Source: HGM12669 sp048527645
GTDB taxonomy: Bacteria; Bacillota; Clostridia; Oscillospirales; CAG-272
DNA length: 10,431 nt
Direction of reading: 5' to 3'
Assembly: GCA_048527645.1 (NCBI GenBank)
Contig: DBGFNI010000115.1
Location: 1 to 10,431, forward strand
Part shown: one piece after another, positions 1 through 7,146 of the stretch
How positions within the stretch are numbered: the stretch's first letter is position 1
How the letters are laid out: each line of letters opens with the position of its first letter
The notes under the pieces: generated by a model
The model's input: the letters and a program-made list of their open reading frames with translations, nothing else
What the model was told of the DNA's origin: nothing
Database searches by the model: none
Made by a program: the position numbers and the translations under genes

Positions 1-2
1 GA

Positions 3-782
3 AGGAATAAGAAATACAGCGTTGAATTAAAGCAGCAAGCTATACAAGATGATCTTAGCGGAGGCGGAAGTTTAAGAACAATATGTAATAAATACGGAAT
101 TTTAGACAAAAAACAACTCAGATACTGGATAATGAGATATAATGGTCACAAAGGATTCAAGGAACGCCGAGGAGCGGGAACGGTGTTGCACCTTCAATCT
201 GTTTGCCGCAAGAAAAAGTACAATTAAATTAAGTCCACACCGGAAGTAACTGCGGAAAACATTCTGAACAGAGAATTTTACGCTGATGCTCCGAACGAGA
301 AATGGTTGACCGATGTAACAGAATTCAAGTATTATGTAGGTACGGAAACAAAGAAACTGTATTTAAGTGAGATCCTCGACTTATACGACAGAAGAATTGT
401 TGCATACAAGATTGGAGAAAGCAACAACAATCCGCTTGTCTTTGATACCTTCGATGAAGCAGTAAGACTCAATCCGGACGCACATCCTTTGCTTCATAGC
501 GACAGAGGTTTTCAGTACACAAACAAGACGTTTCACGCAAAGCTCGCGGCGCACATTATGCGGCAAAGTATGTCCGGAGTCGGCAGATGCATAGACAACG
601 GACCTATGGAGGAGTATTGGGACCTTCTCAAATCCGAGATGTATTATCTCAAACGTTTTCACTCCAAAGACGATCTGGCAACAGCAATTGAGGACTACAT
701 ACACTTTTACAACAACAAGCGATATCAATTACGACTTCATTGCATGATACCGATGGAATACTACGCCGCTTTTGCAGCGTGA
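3..782 (+). pseudogene. IS3-family transposase remnant (OrfA fragment joined to OrfB C-terminal half)
   Basis: Reading frame 3 is open from the window edge to a TAA at 225-227, then open again in the same frame to the TGA at 780-782. The first part (about 3-180) reads as OrfA, with the helix-turn-helix region KYSVELKQQAI...LRTICNKYGI. From about 192 it reads as OrfB (LQSVCRKKKYN), then the stop, then IKSTPEVTAENILNREF and the integrase (rve) core. The DDE triad is kept: Asp at 312-314 (LTDVTEF), Asp at 501-503 (HSDRGFQYT) and Glu at 609-611 (NGPMEEYW), with exactly 35 residues between the last two, as in IS3 enzymes. The end of OrfA and the first ~100 residues of OrfB, including its helix-turn-helix, are missing. 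Internal deletion plus a nonsense codon make an active transposase unlikely. A shorter ORF could start at the TTG at 306. Confidence 0.85.
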
Positions 783-815
783 AAAATTCCACCCTGCTGC
801 GCAGCAGGGTGGAAT
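782..815 (-). terminator. Perfect 30-bp palindrome with U-tract on the minus strand
   Basis: Positions 786-815 form a perfect inverted repeat centred on GCTGCGCAGC, with arms ATTCCACCCTGCTGC. Read on the minus strand, the stem is followed by five T (complement of 782-786), the form of an intrinsic terminator. On the plus strand it is followed by AAACC, so it does not look like a terminator for the transposase. It sits just after the transposase stop. It would stop transcription entering the element from the right, for example readthrough from ylmH. It may also act as a structural element of the IS end. Confidence 0.6.
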
Positions 816-850
816 AAACCAATTATATTTGTAAATATTTTTGTTTTTTC

Positions 851-877
851 GTCTGTCTACTTGACAGGGGCACTTCA
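851..877 (+). repeat. Probable right terminal repeat of the IS
   Basis: The stretch ends in GACAGGGGCACTTCA. Read inward on the minus strand it begins TGAAGTGCCCCTGTCAAG. A TG start with a CCCCTGTCAAGTAGACA-like body is typical of IS3-family ends in Clostridia as I recall them. The matching left repeat is outside the window, so the call rests on form and position (about 70 bp after the transposase stop). Confidence 0.5.
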
Positions 878-1005
878 GATTACCGTTTTTTGCGGGGAAT
901 ATTTTATCTGTTTTCATCGTTTCAGCACCGTTTGCCGCGCGCCGGCGCACGCCTGTTCTTTTTTTTTGCGGGATGAAAGCGGCAGAGGACTGCTTTTCGG
1001 CATAT
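878..1005. other. Intergenic spacer between IS end and ylmH stop
   Basis: This spacer of about 128 bases contains no gene I can support. It holds two copies of TTTTTTGCGGG (886-896 and 962-972), a self-complementary GCGCCGGCGC at 939-948, and a run of nine T at 959-967. None has the stem-plus-adjacent-T-tract form that would give a convincing terminator for ylmH on the minus strand. Confidence 0.5.
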
Positions 1006-1761
1006 TCAAATGAATTTTTCGATCAGCACGTTATACTTTCCTTTTCTGCTGACCGACTGCACCCCCAAATACCGAAATCGTCCCTCTCCCCGCACCGAGA
1101 CCAGATCGTTCCCGTGCAGCGGGGCGCTGTTGTTTTCCGTCAGACGCCCGTTGACAAAAACCCGCTGGGCGCGAAAGCAGGCAAGGCTCTCCTCCCGCGA
1201 TTTGTTCCAAGCCGCGGCAATCAGCACATCTGCCCGTTCTGAGGAGACCTGCAAGGTCAACGGCGCCACGCGCTTTTCCCGCGCGGCGGGCAGTCCCGCA
1301 ACCTCCGCACACTTCAAAACGGTATGGCGCGCCTGCACAAGCTCGTTTTGCACCGTCTGCTTCTGCCCCTCCGTGCAAAAGATATATGCCGTGTTGTCCT
1401 GCAGCACAATGTCGCCCAGGCACTCCCGCCGGATGCCGAGATTCATCAGCGCACCGAGAATATCCCGGTGGGAAAGTGCGTCTGCAAACTTCGGCGCCGC
1501 AGGCGCAGCCGCGATGCAGACAATCGGAAAGGGCTGCTCATATCCGATGCTCTCCGCATCGCCGAACCGCAGCATCAGCCTTTCGCAGTCCTCATCGCCG
1601 CCCCAAAGCGTGCACCCGGCATACCGCAGCCGCGGCTCAATCCGCGCAAAAATGCTCTGTTCTCCCAGTCCCAAAAACTCCGTGAAAACATAAACGCCGC
1701 GCTCATAGGAGCGCGCCGCCAGCTCCTCCAGCCTTTTTTCAAACAATGTGTCCTGTGTCAT
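1006..1761 (-). CDS. ylmH: YlmH-family S4-domain RNA-binding protein
   Basis: The product is a 251-residue protein of the YlmH family, about the usual length. The N-terminal part carries family-like motifs: FTEFLGLGEQSIF at 26-38 (compare FLDPREQ), and LSHRDILGALMNLGIRREC at 96-114 followed by GDIVL. A C-terminal S4 RNA-binding domain spans roughly 172-235 (VSSERADVLIAAAWNKSR, then VFVNGRLTENNSAPLHGNDLVSVRGEGRF). YlmH proteins bind the ribosome and have been linked to rescue of stalled large subunits (ribosome-associated quality control). That role is family knowledge, not seen here. The start at 1761 is preferred because the next upstream ATG (1791) lies in the -10 element. Its ribosome site is weak (GGGG about 8 bases upstream). 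The usual ylmH neighbours (ylmE-G, divIVA) are absent: it lies between the arg terminator and an IS remnant. Confidence 0.85.
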   Translation of the reverse strand: MTQDTLFEKRLEELAARSYERGVYVFTEFLGLGEQSIFARIEPRLRYAGCTLWGGDEDCERLMLRFGDAESIGYEQPFPIVCIAAAPAAPKFADALSHRDILGALMNLGIRRECLGDIVLQDNTAYIFCTEGQKQTVQNELVQARHTVLKCAEVAGLPAAREKRVAPLTLQVSSERADVLIAAAWNKSREESLACFRAQRVFVNGRLTENNSAPLHGNDLVSVRGEGRFRYLGVQSVSRKGKYNVLIEKFI

Positions 1762-1789
1762 ATCTTTCGCCCCATGGAATATTTTTTTC

Positions 1790-1818
1790 ATTATAGCAAA
1801 ATGCCCCGAAAAAAGCAA
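1790..1818 (-). promoter_or_regulatory. Promoter for ylmH (extended -10)
   Basis: On the minus strand, a consensus TATAAT (1790-1795) is preceded by TGC, giving an extended -10. Seventeen bases upstream is TTGCTT (1813-1818), a weak -35. Transcription would begin near 1783, about 22 bases before the ylmH ATG at 1761. It lies just past the arg operon terminator, which supports independent expression of ylmH. Confidence 0.65.
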
Positions 1819-1828
1819 CCGCCGACGC

Positions 1829-1865
1829 AAAAAAGACCCGCACAGCCCATCGGGCTGTGCGGGTC
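1829..1865 (-). terminator. Intrinsic terminator of the arg operon
   Basis: A 14-bp perfect stem (GACCCGCACAGCCC and its complement, 1835-1865) closes a three-base loop. On the minus strand it is followed directly by six T (complement of 1829-1834). It begins 17 bases after the argF stop and is the clearest terminator in the window. Confidence 0.9.
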
Positions 1866-1882
1866 GCACCATATACCGGGTA

Positions 1883-2866
1883 TCAAAGCGTCGCCGCCAT
1901 CACTGCCTTGATGGTGTGCATGCGGTTCTCCGCCTCGTCAAACACAATGGAGCGCTCCCCTTCGAACACCTCGTCCGTCACCTCCATTGCCTCTCTGCCA
2001 AAGCGCTCGCCCATTTCCTTGCCCACCGCGGTTTTGCGGTCATGAAAGGCGGGCAAACAGTGCATAAATACCGCCTGCGGACCGGCAATGTCCATCAGCT
2101 TCTGATTAACCTGATAGGGCGCCAGATCGGCAATGCGCTCTTCCCACACCGCAACCGGCTCGCCCATCGAAACCCAAACGTCCGTATACAGCACATCCGC
2201 GCCTGCGCACGCCTCTTCCGGGTCGGTGCAAAAGCGCAGACTGCCGCCGCTCTGCGCCGCAAGTTCCCGGCATGCTGCGACCAGCTGCGGATCGGGGAAA
2301 TACTTTTCCGGCGCGCACGCGGTAAAATGCAGACCCATTTTTGCGCAGCCCACCATCAGAGAATTGCCCATATTGTACCGCGCGTCGCCCAGATAGACAA
2401 AGTTGATGCCGCGCAGTCTGCCGAAATGCTCCTGAATCGTCAGAAAATCCGCTAAAATCTGCGTGGGATGGAATTCGTTTGTCAGACCGTTCCACACCGG
2501 AACCCCGGCATACTCTGCCAATTCCTCCACAATGCTCTGCCCAAAGCCGCGGTATTCGATGCCGTCAAACATCCGGCCCAATACACGCGCGGTATCCGCA
2601 ATGGATTCCTTCTTGCCGATCTGCGAGCCGCTCGGATCCAAATAGGTCACGCCCATCCCCAGATCCCGCGCCGCGACCTCAAACGCGCAGCGCGTGCGGG
2701 TGCTTGTCTTTTCAAAAATCAGCGCGATGTTTTTCCCCTCATGAATACGGTGCGGAATGCCGGCCTTCTTCTGCGCCTTCAGCGCCGCCGCATAATCGAT
2801 CAGTCCCCCGATTTCCTCCGGGGTAAAGTCCAACAGCTTCAAAAAGTTTCTGCCCTTCAAGTCCAT
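1883..2866 (-). CDS. argF: Ornithine carbamoyltransferase
   Basis: The enzyme joins carbamoyl phosphate and ornithine to make citrulline in the cytosol. The 327-residue sequence has the carbamoyl-phosphate loop STRTR (55-59), HPTQ (133-136), the DVWVSMG ornithine loop (229-235) and HCLPAF (269-274). It is the long form (HCLPAFHD...GKEMGERFG...EVTDEVFEGE), closer to E. coli ArgI/ArgF and to catabolic ArcB than to the shorter B. subtilis ArgF. Its position as the last gene of a biosynthetic operon argues for the anabolic role; no arcA or arcC is present. The ATG at 2866 has GGGAG 9 bases upstream, and the gap to argD is 19 bases. The strong terminator follows the stop. Confidence 0.95.
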   Translation of the reverse strand: MDLKGRNFLKLLDFTPEEIGGLIDYAAALKAQKKAGIPHRIHEGKNIALIFEKTSTRTRCAFEVAARDLGMGVTYLDPSGSQIGKKESIADTARVLGRMFDGIEYRGFGQSIVEELAEYAGVPVWNGLTNEFHPTQILADFLTIQEHFGRLRGINFVYLGDARYNMGNSLMVGCAKMGLHFTACAPEKYFPDPQLVAACRELAAQSGGSLRFCTDPEEACAGADVLYTDVWVSMGEPVAVWEERIADLAPYQVNQKLMDIAGPQAVFMHCLPAFHDRKTAVGKEMGERFGREAMEVTDEVFEGERSIVFDEAENRMHTIKAVMAATL

Positions 2867-2885
2867 GGTTTTTCTCTCCCGTATA

Positions 2886-4052
2886 TTATTTGCAGCAAGC
2901 GTCGCAGAGCACCTTCAGTGCCCGCTGCAGCTGCTCCGTTGTGATGTTCAGCGGCGGCAGCAGACGCACCTTTGTCTTTGCCTTCAGCGGCAAAACGCCG
3001 CCGGCGATACAGTCCGCAATCACCTCTCCCGCGTCCCGCTCGGTCTCGACGCCGAGCATCAGCCCCTTGCCCGTGACGCATTTCACACCCGGACACGTTT
3101 CAAGCGTGCGGCGGATCAGCTGTTCCTTTTGCAGCACGCTGTCCAACAGGGGCTGATCAATGCGTTGCAAAATGCTCTTTGCACCCGCGCAGCACACCGG
3201 ATTGCCGCCGAAGGTGGAGCCGTGGGTGCCCGGGGTATATACATCCTGCACCCGCTCGCCGAGCAAGGTTGCCCCCAGCGGCAGACCGCCGCCGAGCCCC
3301 TTCGCCGTTGTGACAATATCCGGGGTGATGCCGTAATGCATATAAGCATACAGCGCACCGGTTCTGCCATTGCCCGCCTGCACCTCATCCACAATCAGCA
3401 AAATATCCTGCTCCTGTGCCAGGCGCGCCGCCTCCCGGACAAAATCCGCTTCCAGCGCGATCACGCCGCCCTCGCCCTGCACACACTCCAGCATCAGCGC
3501 GGCGGTGGGCTGCGCCGCGACTGCCCGGCGCAAATCTTCGATATCATTGGCGCGCGCATGCACAAATCCCGGCGTCAGCGGCTGAAAATCCCGGTGAAAG
3601 GCCTCCTGCCCGTTTGCCGCAAGGGTGGTAATCGTTCTGCCGTGAAAGCTGTTTTCCAGCGTGACAACCGTGTAGCAGTCCGCGCCTTTTTTCTCCGCGG
3701 CGTATTTGCGCGCCGCCTTGATGGCACATTCATTGGCCTCCGCGCCGGAATTGGAAAAGAAAACCTTTTTCATGCCGGTTTTGCTGCACAGCATCTGTGC
3801 CAGCTCGGCGCAGGGGTCGGAATAGTACAGATTCGATGTGTGCTGGCATTTGCCCAGCTGCGCGGTCACAGCCTCCACCCATGCGCTGTCGCACATGCCG
3901 AAGATGTTCACGCCGATTCCGCTGCCCATGTCGATGTATTCTTTTCCCGTTTCGTCATACCAAACCGCGCCCTTGCCGCCGACAATGTTCACCGGGAATC
4001 GGGCATAGGTATGCGCGATGTAGTTCTGATCCAGTTCAAAGGTATTCATCAT
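2886..4052 (-). CDS. argD: Acetylornithine aminotransferase
   Basis: This PLP-dependent class III aminotransferase converts N-acetylglutamate semialdehyde to N-acetylornithine with glutamate as amino donor. The 388 residues show NSGAEANE (101-108, cofactor phosphate binding), FHGRT (136-140), ECVQGEGG (189-196), the cofactor-ring aspartate in VDEVQAGNGRTG (221-232) and the Schiff-base lysine K251 in TTAKGLGGGLPLGA. The length is typical. The start is one of two adjacent ATGs. The first (4052) overlaps the argB TGA as ATGA; the second (4049) sits better spaced from AGGGGG (6 rather than 3 bases). Many ArgD proteins also act as succinyldiaminopimelate aminotransferase, which the sequence cannot decide. 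Confidence 0.95.
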   Translation of the reverse strand: MMNTFELDQNYIAHTYARFPVNIVGGKGAVWYDETGKEYIDMGSGIGVNIFGMCDSAWVEAVTAQLGKCQHTSNLYYSDPCAELAQMLCSKTGMKKVFFSNSGAEANECAIKAARKYAAEKKGADCYTVVTLENSFHGRTITTLAANGQEAFHRDFQPLTPGFVHARANDIEDLRRAVAAQPTAALMLECVQGEGGVIALEADFVREAARLAQEQDILLIVDEVQAGNGRTGALYAYMHYGITPDIVTTAKGLGGGLPLGATLLGERVQDVYTPGTHGSTFGGNPVCCAGAKSILQRIDQPLLDSVLQKEQLIRRTLETCPGVKCVTGKGLMLGVETERDAGEVIADCIAGGVLPLKAKTKVRLLPPLNITTEQLQRALKVLCDACCK

Positions 4053-4939
4053 GCGCCCCCTGTTTTTTCCGAAGCATCGTCATACGGCACGATCAGCGTC
4101 CCCGCGCCTTCATCCGTCAGCGTCTCCAGCAGCAACGCATGGGGGACGCGTCCGTCCAGTATTACCACATTTTCCACCCCGAGGTGAATGGCGTCGATGC
4201 AGCACTCCACCTTGGGAATCATTCCGCCGCTGATCACGCCCTGCTCAAAGAGCTGCACCGCCTGATTGACCGAAATCTTGGAAATCAGCGTGGAGGGGTC
4301 ATCGCGCTCGCGCAAAATGCCCGCGATGTCCGTCATGCTGATCAGACGGTACGCCCGCAGCCCGCCCGCGATATACGCCGCCGCGGTGTCCGCGTTGATA
4401 TTGTAGGCATTGCCCTCGTCATCGCACCCGACTGTGGAAACCACGGGGATATAGCCCTTCTCCAGCAAATCCGTGATCGGACGCACGTCAATATGCGTGA
4501 TCTGCCCGACATATCCCAGCGCCGGGTCTTTCATCTCCGCCTTGATCATGTGACCGTCCATGCCGGAAATCCCCATCGCGCGTCCGCCCCGCATCTGCAA
4601 AAGATTCACCAGCGTTTTATTGATTTTTCCGGCAAGCACCATCTGCACAATGCCGGCGGTTTCCTTGTCGGTCACGCGCAGCCCATCGACAAATTCCGTG
4701 CTTTTGCCAAGCTGCTGCAGCGTCTGGGTGATTTCCGGCCCGCCGCCGTGCACCAGCACCACCTTGACCCCGACCAGAGAGAGCAGCACGATGTCCTCCA
4801 TCACGCGCATCTTCAACTCGTCGTTGATCATGGCGTTGCCGCCGTATTTGATGACAACCACCTTGTTATAATACTGCTGAATGTGCGGCAGCGCCTCTGT
4901 CAGCACCTGCGCCCGCTCCGCGTTGGAAATGTTCATCAT
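4049..4939 (-). CDS. argB: Acetylglutamate kinase, probably arginine-inhibited
   Basis: The kinase phosphorylates N-acetylglutamate with ATP, the usual control step of the cyclic pathway. The 296 residues show KYGGNAM (31-37), VHGGGPEI (63-70), DGLRVTD (85-91), NINADTAAA (180-188) and GGMIPK (238-243), the amino acid kinase fold. An N-terminal helix before the kinase core (about 7-26, AERAQVLTEALPHIQQYYNK) and the C-terminal DEGAGTLI (276-283) match arginine-sensitive enzymes; the insensitive E. coli kinase (258 residues) lacks the helix. A longer reading from 4993 exists, but ATG 4939 overlaps the argJ TGA as ATGA and has GGAG 10 bases upstream. A second ATG follows at 4936. Confidence 0.93.
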   Translation of the reverse strand: MMNISNAERAQVLTEALPHIQQYYNKVVVIKYGGNAMINDELKMRVMEDIVLLSLVGVKVVLVHGGGPEITQTLQQLGKSTEFVDGLRVTDKETAGIVQMVLAGKINKTLVNLLQMRGGRAMGISGMDGHMIKAEMKDPALGYVGQITHIDVRPITDLLEKGYIPVVSTVGCDDEGNAYNINADTAAAYIAGGLRAYRLISMTDIAGILRERDDPSTLISKISVNQAVQLFEQGVISGGMIPKVECCIDAIHLGVENVVILDGRVPHALLLETLTDEGAGTLIVPYDDASEKTGGA

Positions 4940-6165
4940 GTCCGATAATCTCCGTTGATTTTCACATAGTCGTATGTCAGATCGCAGCCCCACGCCGTCG
5001 CCTGTTCGCTGCCGTCGTGGAGGGCAACCAGGATTTCAATTTCTTTTTCCGAGAGAATTTTTTTCGCCAGCTCCTCGGAAAAATCAACGCCCGTGCCGTT
5101 TTTGCACACGTCGATCACCCCTGCCGCGGAGGAAAACGCCACGTCAATCCGATTCACATCTACTTCTGCGCCGCTGTAACCGATCGCGCACAGCACGCGT
5201 CCCCAGTTGGCGTCCGCGCCGAACATCGCCGCCTTGGTCAGAGAGGAGCAGATCACGCTTTTTGCAACCGTTTTGGCGATGGCCTTGGTTTTTGCGCCGC
5301 TGACGCGGCACTCCAGCATTTTTGTCGCGCCCTCGCCGTCCGCCGCGATGCAGCGGCAAAGATAAACCGTCACCGTGTTCAGCGCACGCATAAACGCGTC
5401 AAAGGCTTCTCCCTCTTCGGTGATTTGAGCATTTCCCGCCATGCCGTTGGCAAGCACCGTCACCATATCATTGGTGGAGGTGTCGCCGTCTACGGAAACC
5501 ATGTTGAATGTGTCGGCAATGTCACAGCGCAGCGCTTTTTGCAGCATAGCAGGGGAAATGGCGCAGTCCGTCGTGATAAAAACCAGCATCGTCGCCATAT
5601 TGGGATGAATCATGCCGCTCCCCTTGGCAATGCCGCCGATGCGGCAGGTCTTTGTGCCCACGGAAAATTCTACCGCGACTTCCTTTTTCACCGTGTCGGT
5701 CGTCATGATTCCCTCCGCCGCCATGGAAGAGCCGTCCCGGCTGAGCGCCGACGCCAATGTCGGCAAGCCGGCGGCAATCGGCGCCACATCCATTTTTAAG
5801 CCGATCACGCCGGTGGATGCGACCACCACATCCTGCGGGGCAATCTGCAATGCTCGTGCGGTCAGCGCGCAGGTCTGTTCTGCGACGGTGACGCCGTCGG
5901 CATTGCAGGTGTTCGCGTTTCCGCTGTTGCAGATAATCGCCTGCGCATAACCGTCTGAAAGATTCTTTTTTGTCACTTGCAGCGGTGCGCCCTTCACCAA
6001 ATTGGTGGTATAAACCGCGGCAGCCGCCGCGCGTTTTTCACTGAAAATCAGGGACAAATCCCGTTTGGTTCGATTCTTTCGGATGCCGCAATGAATGCCC
6101 GCCGCCGAAAAGCCCTGTGCGGCACACACGCCGCCCGCGATCTGTTTGATATCTGTCTGTTCCAT
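4936..6165 (-). CDS. argJ: Glutamate N-acetyltransferase / ornithine acetyltransferase
   Basis: ArgJ moves the acetyl group from N-acetylornithine to glutamate, releasing ornithine and recycling acetylglutamate. Some members also use acetyl-CoA; the sequence alone does not tell which type this is. From ATG 6165 it has 409 residues and shows ASTGVIG (116-122), MTTDT (154-158) and the self-cleavage site KGSGMIHPNMATMLVF, where the chain splits before Thr192 to give alpha and beta subunits and a new N-terminal nucleophile. It ends in the family-like NGDYRT. ATG 6165 gives the usual start just before IAGGVCAAQGF. An in-frame ATG at 6192 and a TTG at 6195 would add 9-10 residues and bring the start closer to argC (gap 15 or 12 instead of 42). 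No ribosome site is strong for any of them. Confidence 0.92.
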   Translation of the reverse strand: MEQTDIKQIAGGVCAAQGFSAAGIHCGIRKNRTKRDLSLIFSEKRAAAAAVYTTNLVKGAPLQVTKKNLSDGYAQAIICNSGNANTCNADGVTVAEQTCALTARALQIAPQDVVVASTGVIGLKMDVAPIAAGLPTLASALSRDGSSMAAEGIMTTDTVKKEVAVEFSVGTKTCRIGGIAKGSGMIHPNMATMLVFITTDCAISPAMLQKALRCDIADTFNMVSVDGDTSTNDMVTVLANGMAGNAQITEEGEAFDAFMRALNTVTVYLCRCIAADGEGATKMLECRVSGAKTKAIAKTVAKSVICSSLTKAAMFGADANWGRVLCAIGYSGAEVDVNRIDVAFSSAAGVIDVCKNGTGVDFSEELAKKILSEKEIEILVALHDGSEQATAWGCDLTYDYVKINGDYRT

Positions 6166-6207
6166 TTTTCCGTTTTTCCCCAATGATCTCATCAAAATAC
6201 TTTATTC

Positions 6208-7146
6208 TTACAGAACAAGCCCGGTCTCCAAAGGCAGCCCCAGCGCCAGATTCATACATTCCACCGCCGCGCCGGACGCGCCCTTGCCCAGATTGTCATA
6301 CCGCGCCGTTGCCAGCACGATCTCCTCGCTGCCGTGCACGGAAATCTCCATGCAGTCGCGGCCGCTGTATGCCCCCGCGCTCAGAAAGCCGCTCTCCGAC
6401 GCATCCTCGCGGTAAAAGACGATCCTGCCCGCATACCGCTCTTGGTATACCGCCCGCACATCCTGCGCAGACTTGCCCGCGCACAGCGCCTCCCGAAAGA
6501 TGGGAACCGTGACCTCCATCCCGGAATAAAAATCTCCCACCACGGGACAAAACGCCGGCTGGCGGGATATGCCCGTCACCACCGTCATCTCCGGCAAATG
6601 CTTGTGCATCTGTCCCAGCCCGTACTGTCTGGGCGCTTGCAGCAAGGCGTTACGTGCGCTGTCCTCATATTCGGCGATCATCTTCTTCCCGCCGCCGCTG
6701 TAGCCGGTGAGCGAGTGGCACACCAGGCGCGTATCCGCCCGCAGCACGCCCGCCGCAACCAGCGGGTACACCAATGCAATAAAGCCTCCGGCGTGACAGC
6801 CGGGCACGGCGATTCGCTTCGCGGCGGCAATCTTCTCCCGATGCGCCGCGGATAATTCCGGAAAGCCATAGGCAAAAGCGGGATCGGTGCGGTGCGCCGT
6901 GGAGGTATCCAGCACCACGGTGTGCGGATTTTCCACCATGGAAACCGCCTGCCGCGCCGCGTCATCCGGCAAGCAGAGAAAGGCAATGTCGCAGCTGTTC
7001 AGCGCCTCTCGCCGCGCCGCGTCGTCCTTTCGCTTTTCCTCCGGCAGAACCATCAGCTCCAAATCCTCCCGCGCGCCGATCCGCTCGCGGATGCGAAGCC
7101 CCGTGGTGCCTGCGCTGCCGTCAATAAACACTGTCTTTTTGCTCAA
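6208..7146 (-). CDS. argC: N-acetyl-gamma-glutamyl-phosphate reductase, less common class
   Basis: The enzyme reduces acetylglutamyl phosphate to the semialdehyde with NADPH. At 312 residues it is shorter than common ArgC and has features of the less common class (FIDGSAGTTGLRI at 7-19 as the Rossmann glycine loop). The catalytic Cys is C117 in VPGCHAGG, where the common class has NPGCYPT. HSLTGYSGGGKK and MHKHLPEM follow; the latter contains the candidate active-site His. The start is a TTG (7146) whose TTGA overlaps the argH stop. It is supported by AGGAGG at 7154-7159, 7 bases upstream, and by the lack of another Met before residue 32. The rest of the operon codes for the classic pathway, so its role is clear despite the class. 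Confidence 0.93.
   Translation of the reverse strand: MSKKTVFIDGSAGTTGLRIRERIGAREDLELMVLPEEKRKDDAARREALNSCDIAFLCLPDDAARQAVSMVENPHTVVLDTSTAHRTDPAFAYGFPELSAAHREKIAAAKRIAVPGCHAGGFIALVYPLVAAGVLRADTRLVCHSLTGYSGGGKKMIAEYEDSARNALLQAPRQYGLGQMHKHLPEMTVVTGISRQPAFCPVVGDFYSGMEVTVPIFREALCAGKSAQDVRAVYQERYAGRIVFYREDASESGFLSAGAYSGRDCMEISVHGSEEIVLATARYDNLGKGASGAAVECMNLALGLPLETGLVL

Larger units (their letters stand above)
1..877 (+). mobile_element. IS3-family insertion sequence remnant, left end outside window
   Basis: The segment carries an OrfA-like piece, the catalytic half of an OrfB transposase, a palindrome just after the transposase stop, and a probable right terminal repeat ending in CA near position 877. 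It is visibly richer in A and T than the arg genes that follow, as expected of acquired DNA. The IS3 assignment rests on the DD(35)E transposase core and the OrfA/OrfB arrangement. I infer the IS150-like subgroup from general resemblance only. The left end is outside the window, so target duplication cannot be tested. The right boundary at 877 is an inference from the terminal-repeat look of 851-877. Confidence 0.8.

Noticed and set aside
931..970. GC palindrome followed by a T run as a plus-strand terminator for the IS
   Set aside because: About ten bases separate the short stem from the T run, so it lacks the form of an intrinsic terminator.
1762..1872. Longer ylmH reading starting at 1872 or 1791
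   Set aside because: The extension would pass through the arg terminator stem and the TATAAT of the ylmH promoter, and the extra residues do not resemble the family.
2865..4187. Long plus-strand open frame opposite argD (440 codons)
   Set aside because: It lies antisense to a clear argD with all catalytic motifs. The frame is open because of GC-rich codon use, and the translation is rich in His, Arg and Cys without family motifs.
3797..4948. Plus-strand open frame opposite argB and argD (383 codons)
   Set aside because: It is antisense to two genes with intact motifs and crosses their junction, with atypical composition for a protein.
4940..4993. Longer argB reading starting at 4993
   Set aside because: It would overlap argJ by 58 bases. 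ATG 4939 has the ATGA overlap, a ribosome site and the expected N-terminus.
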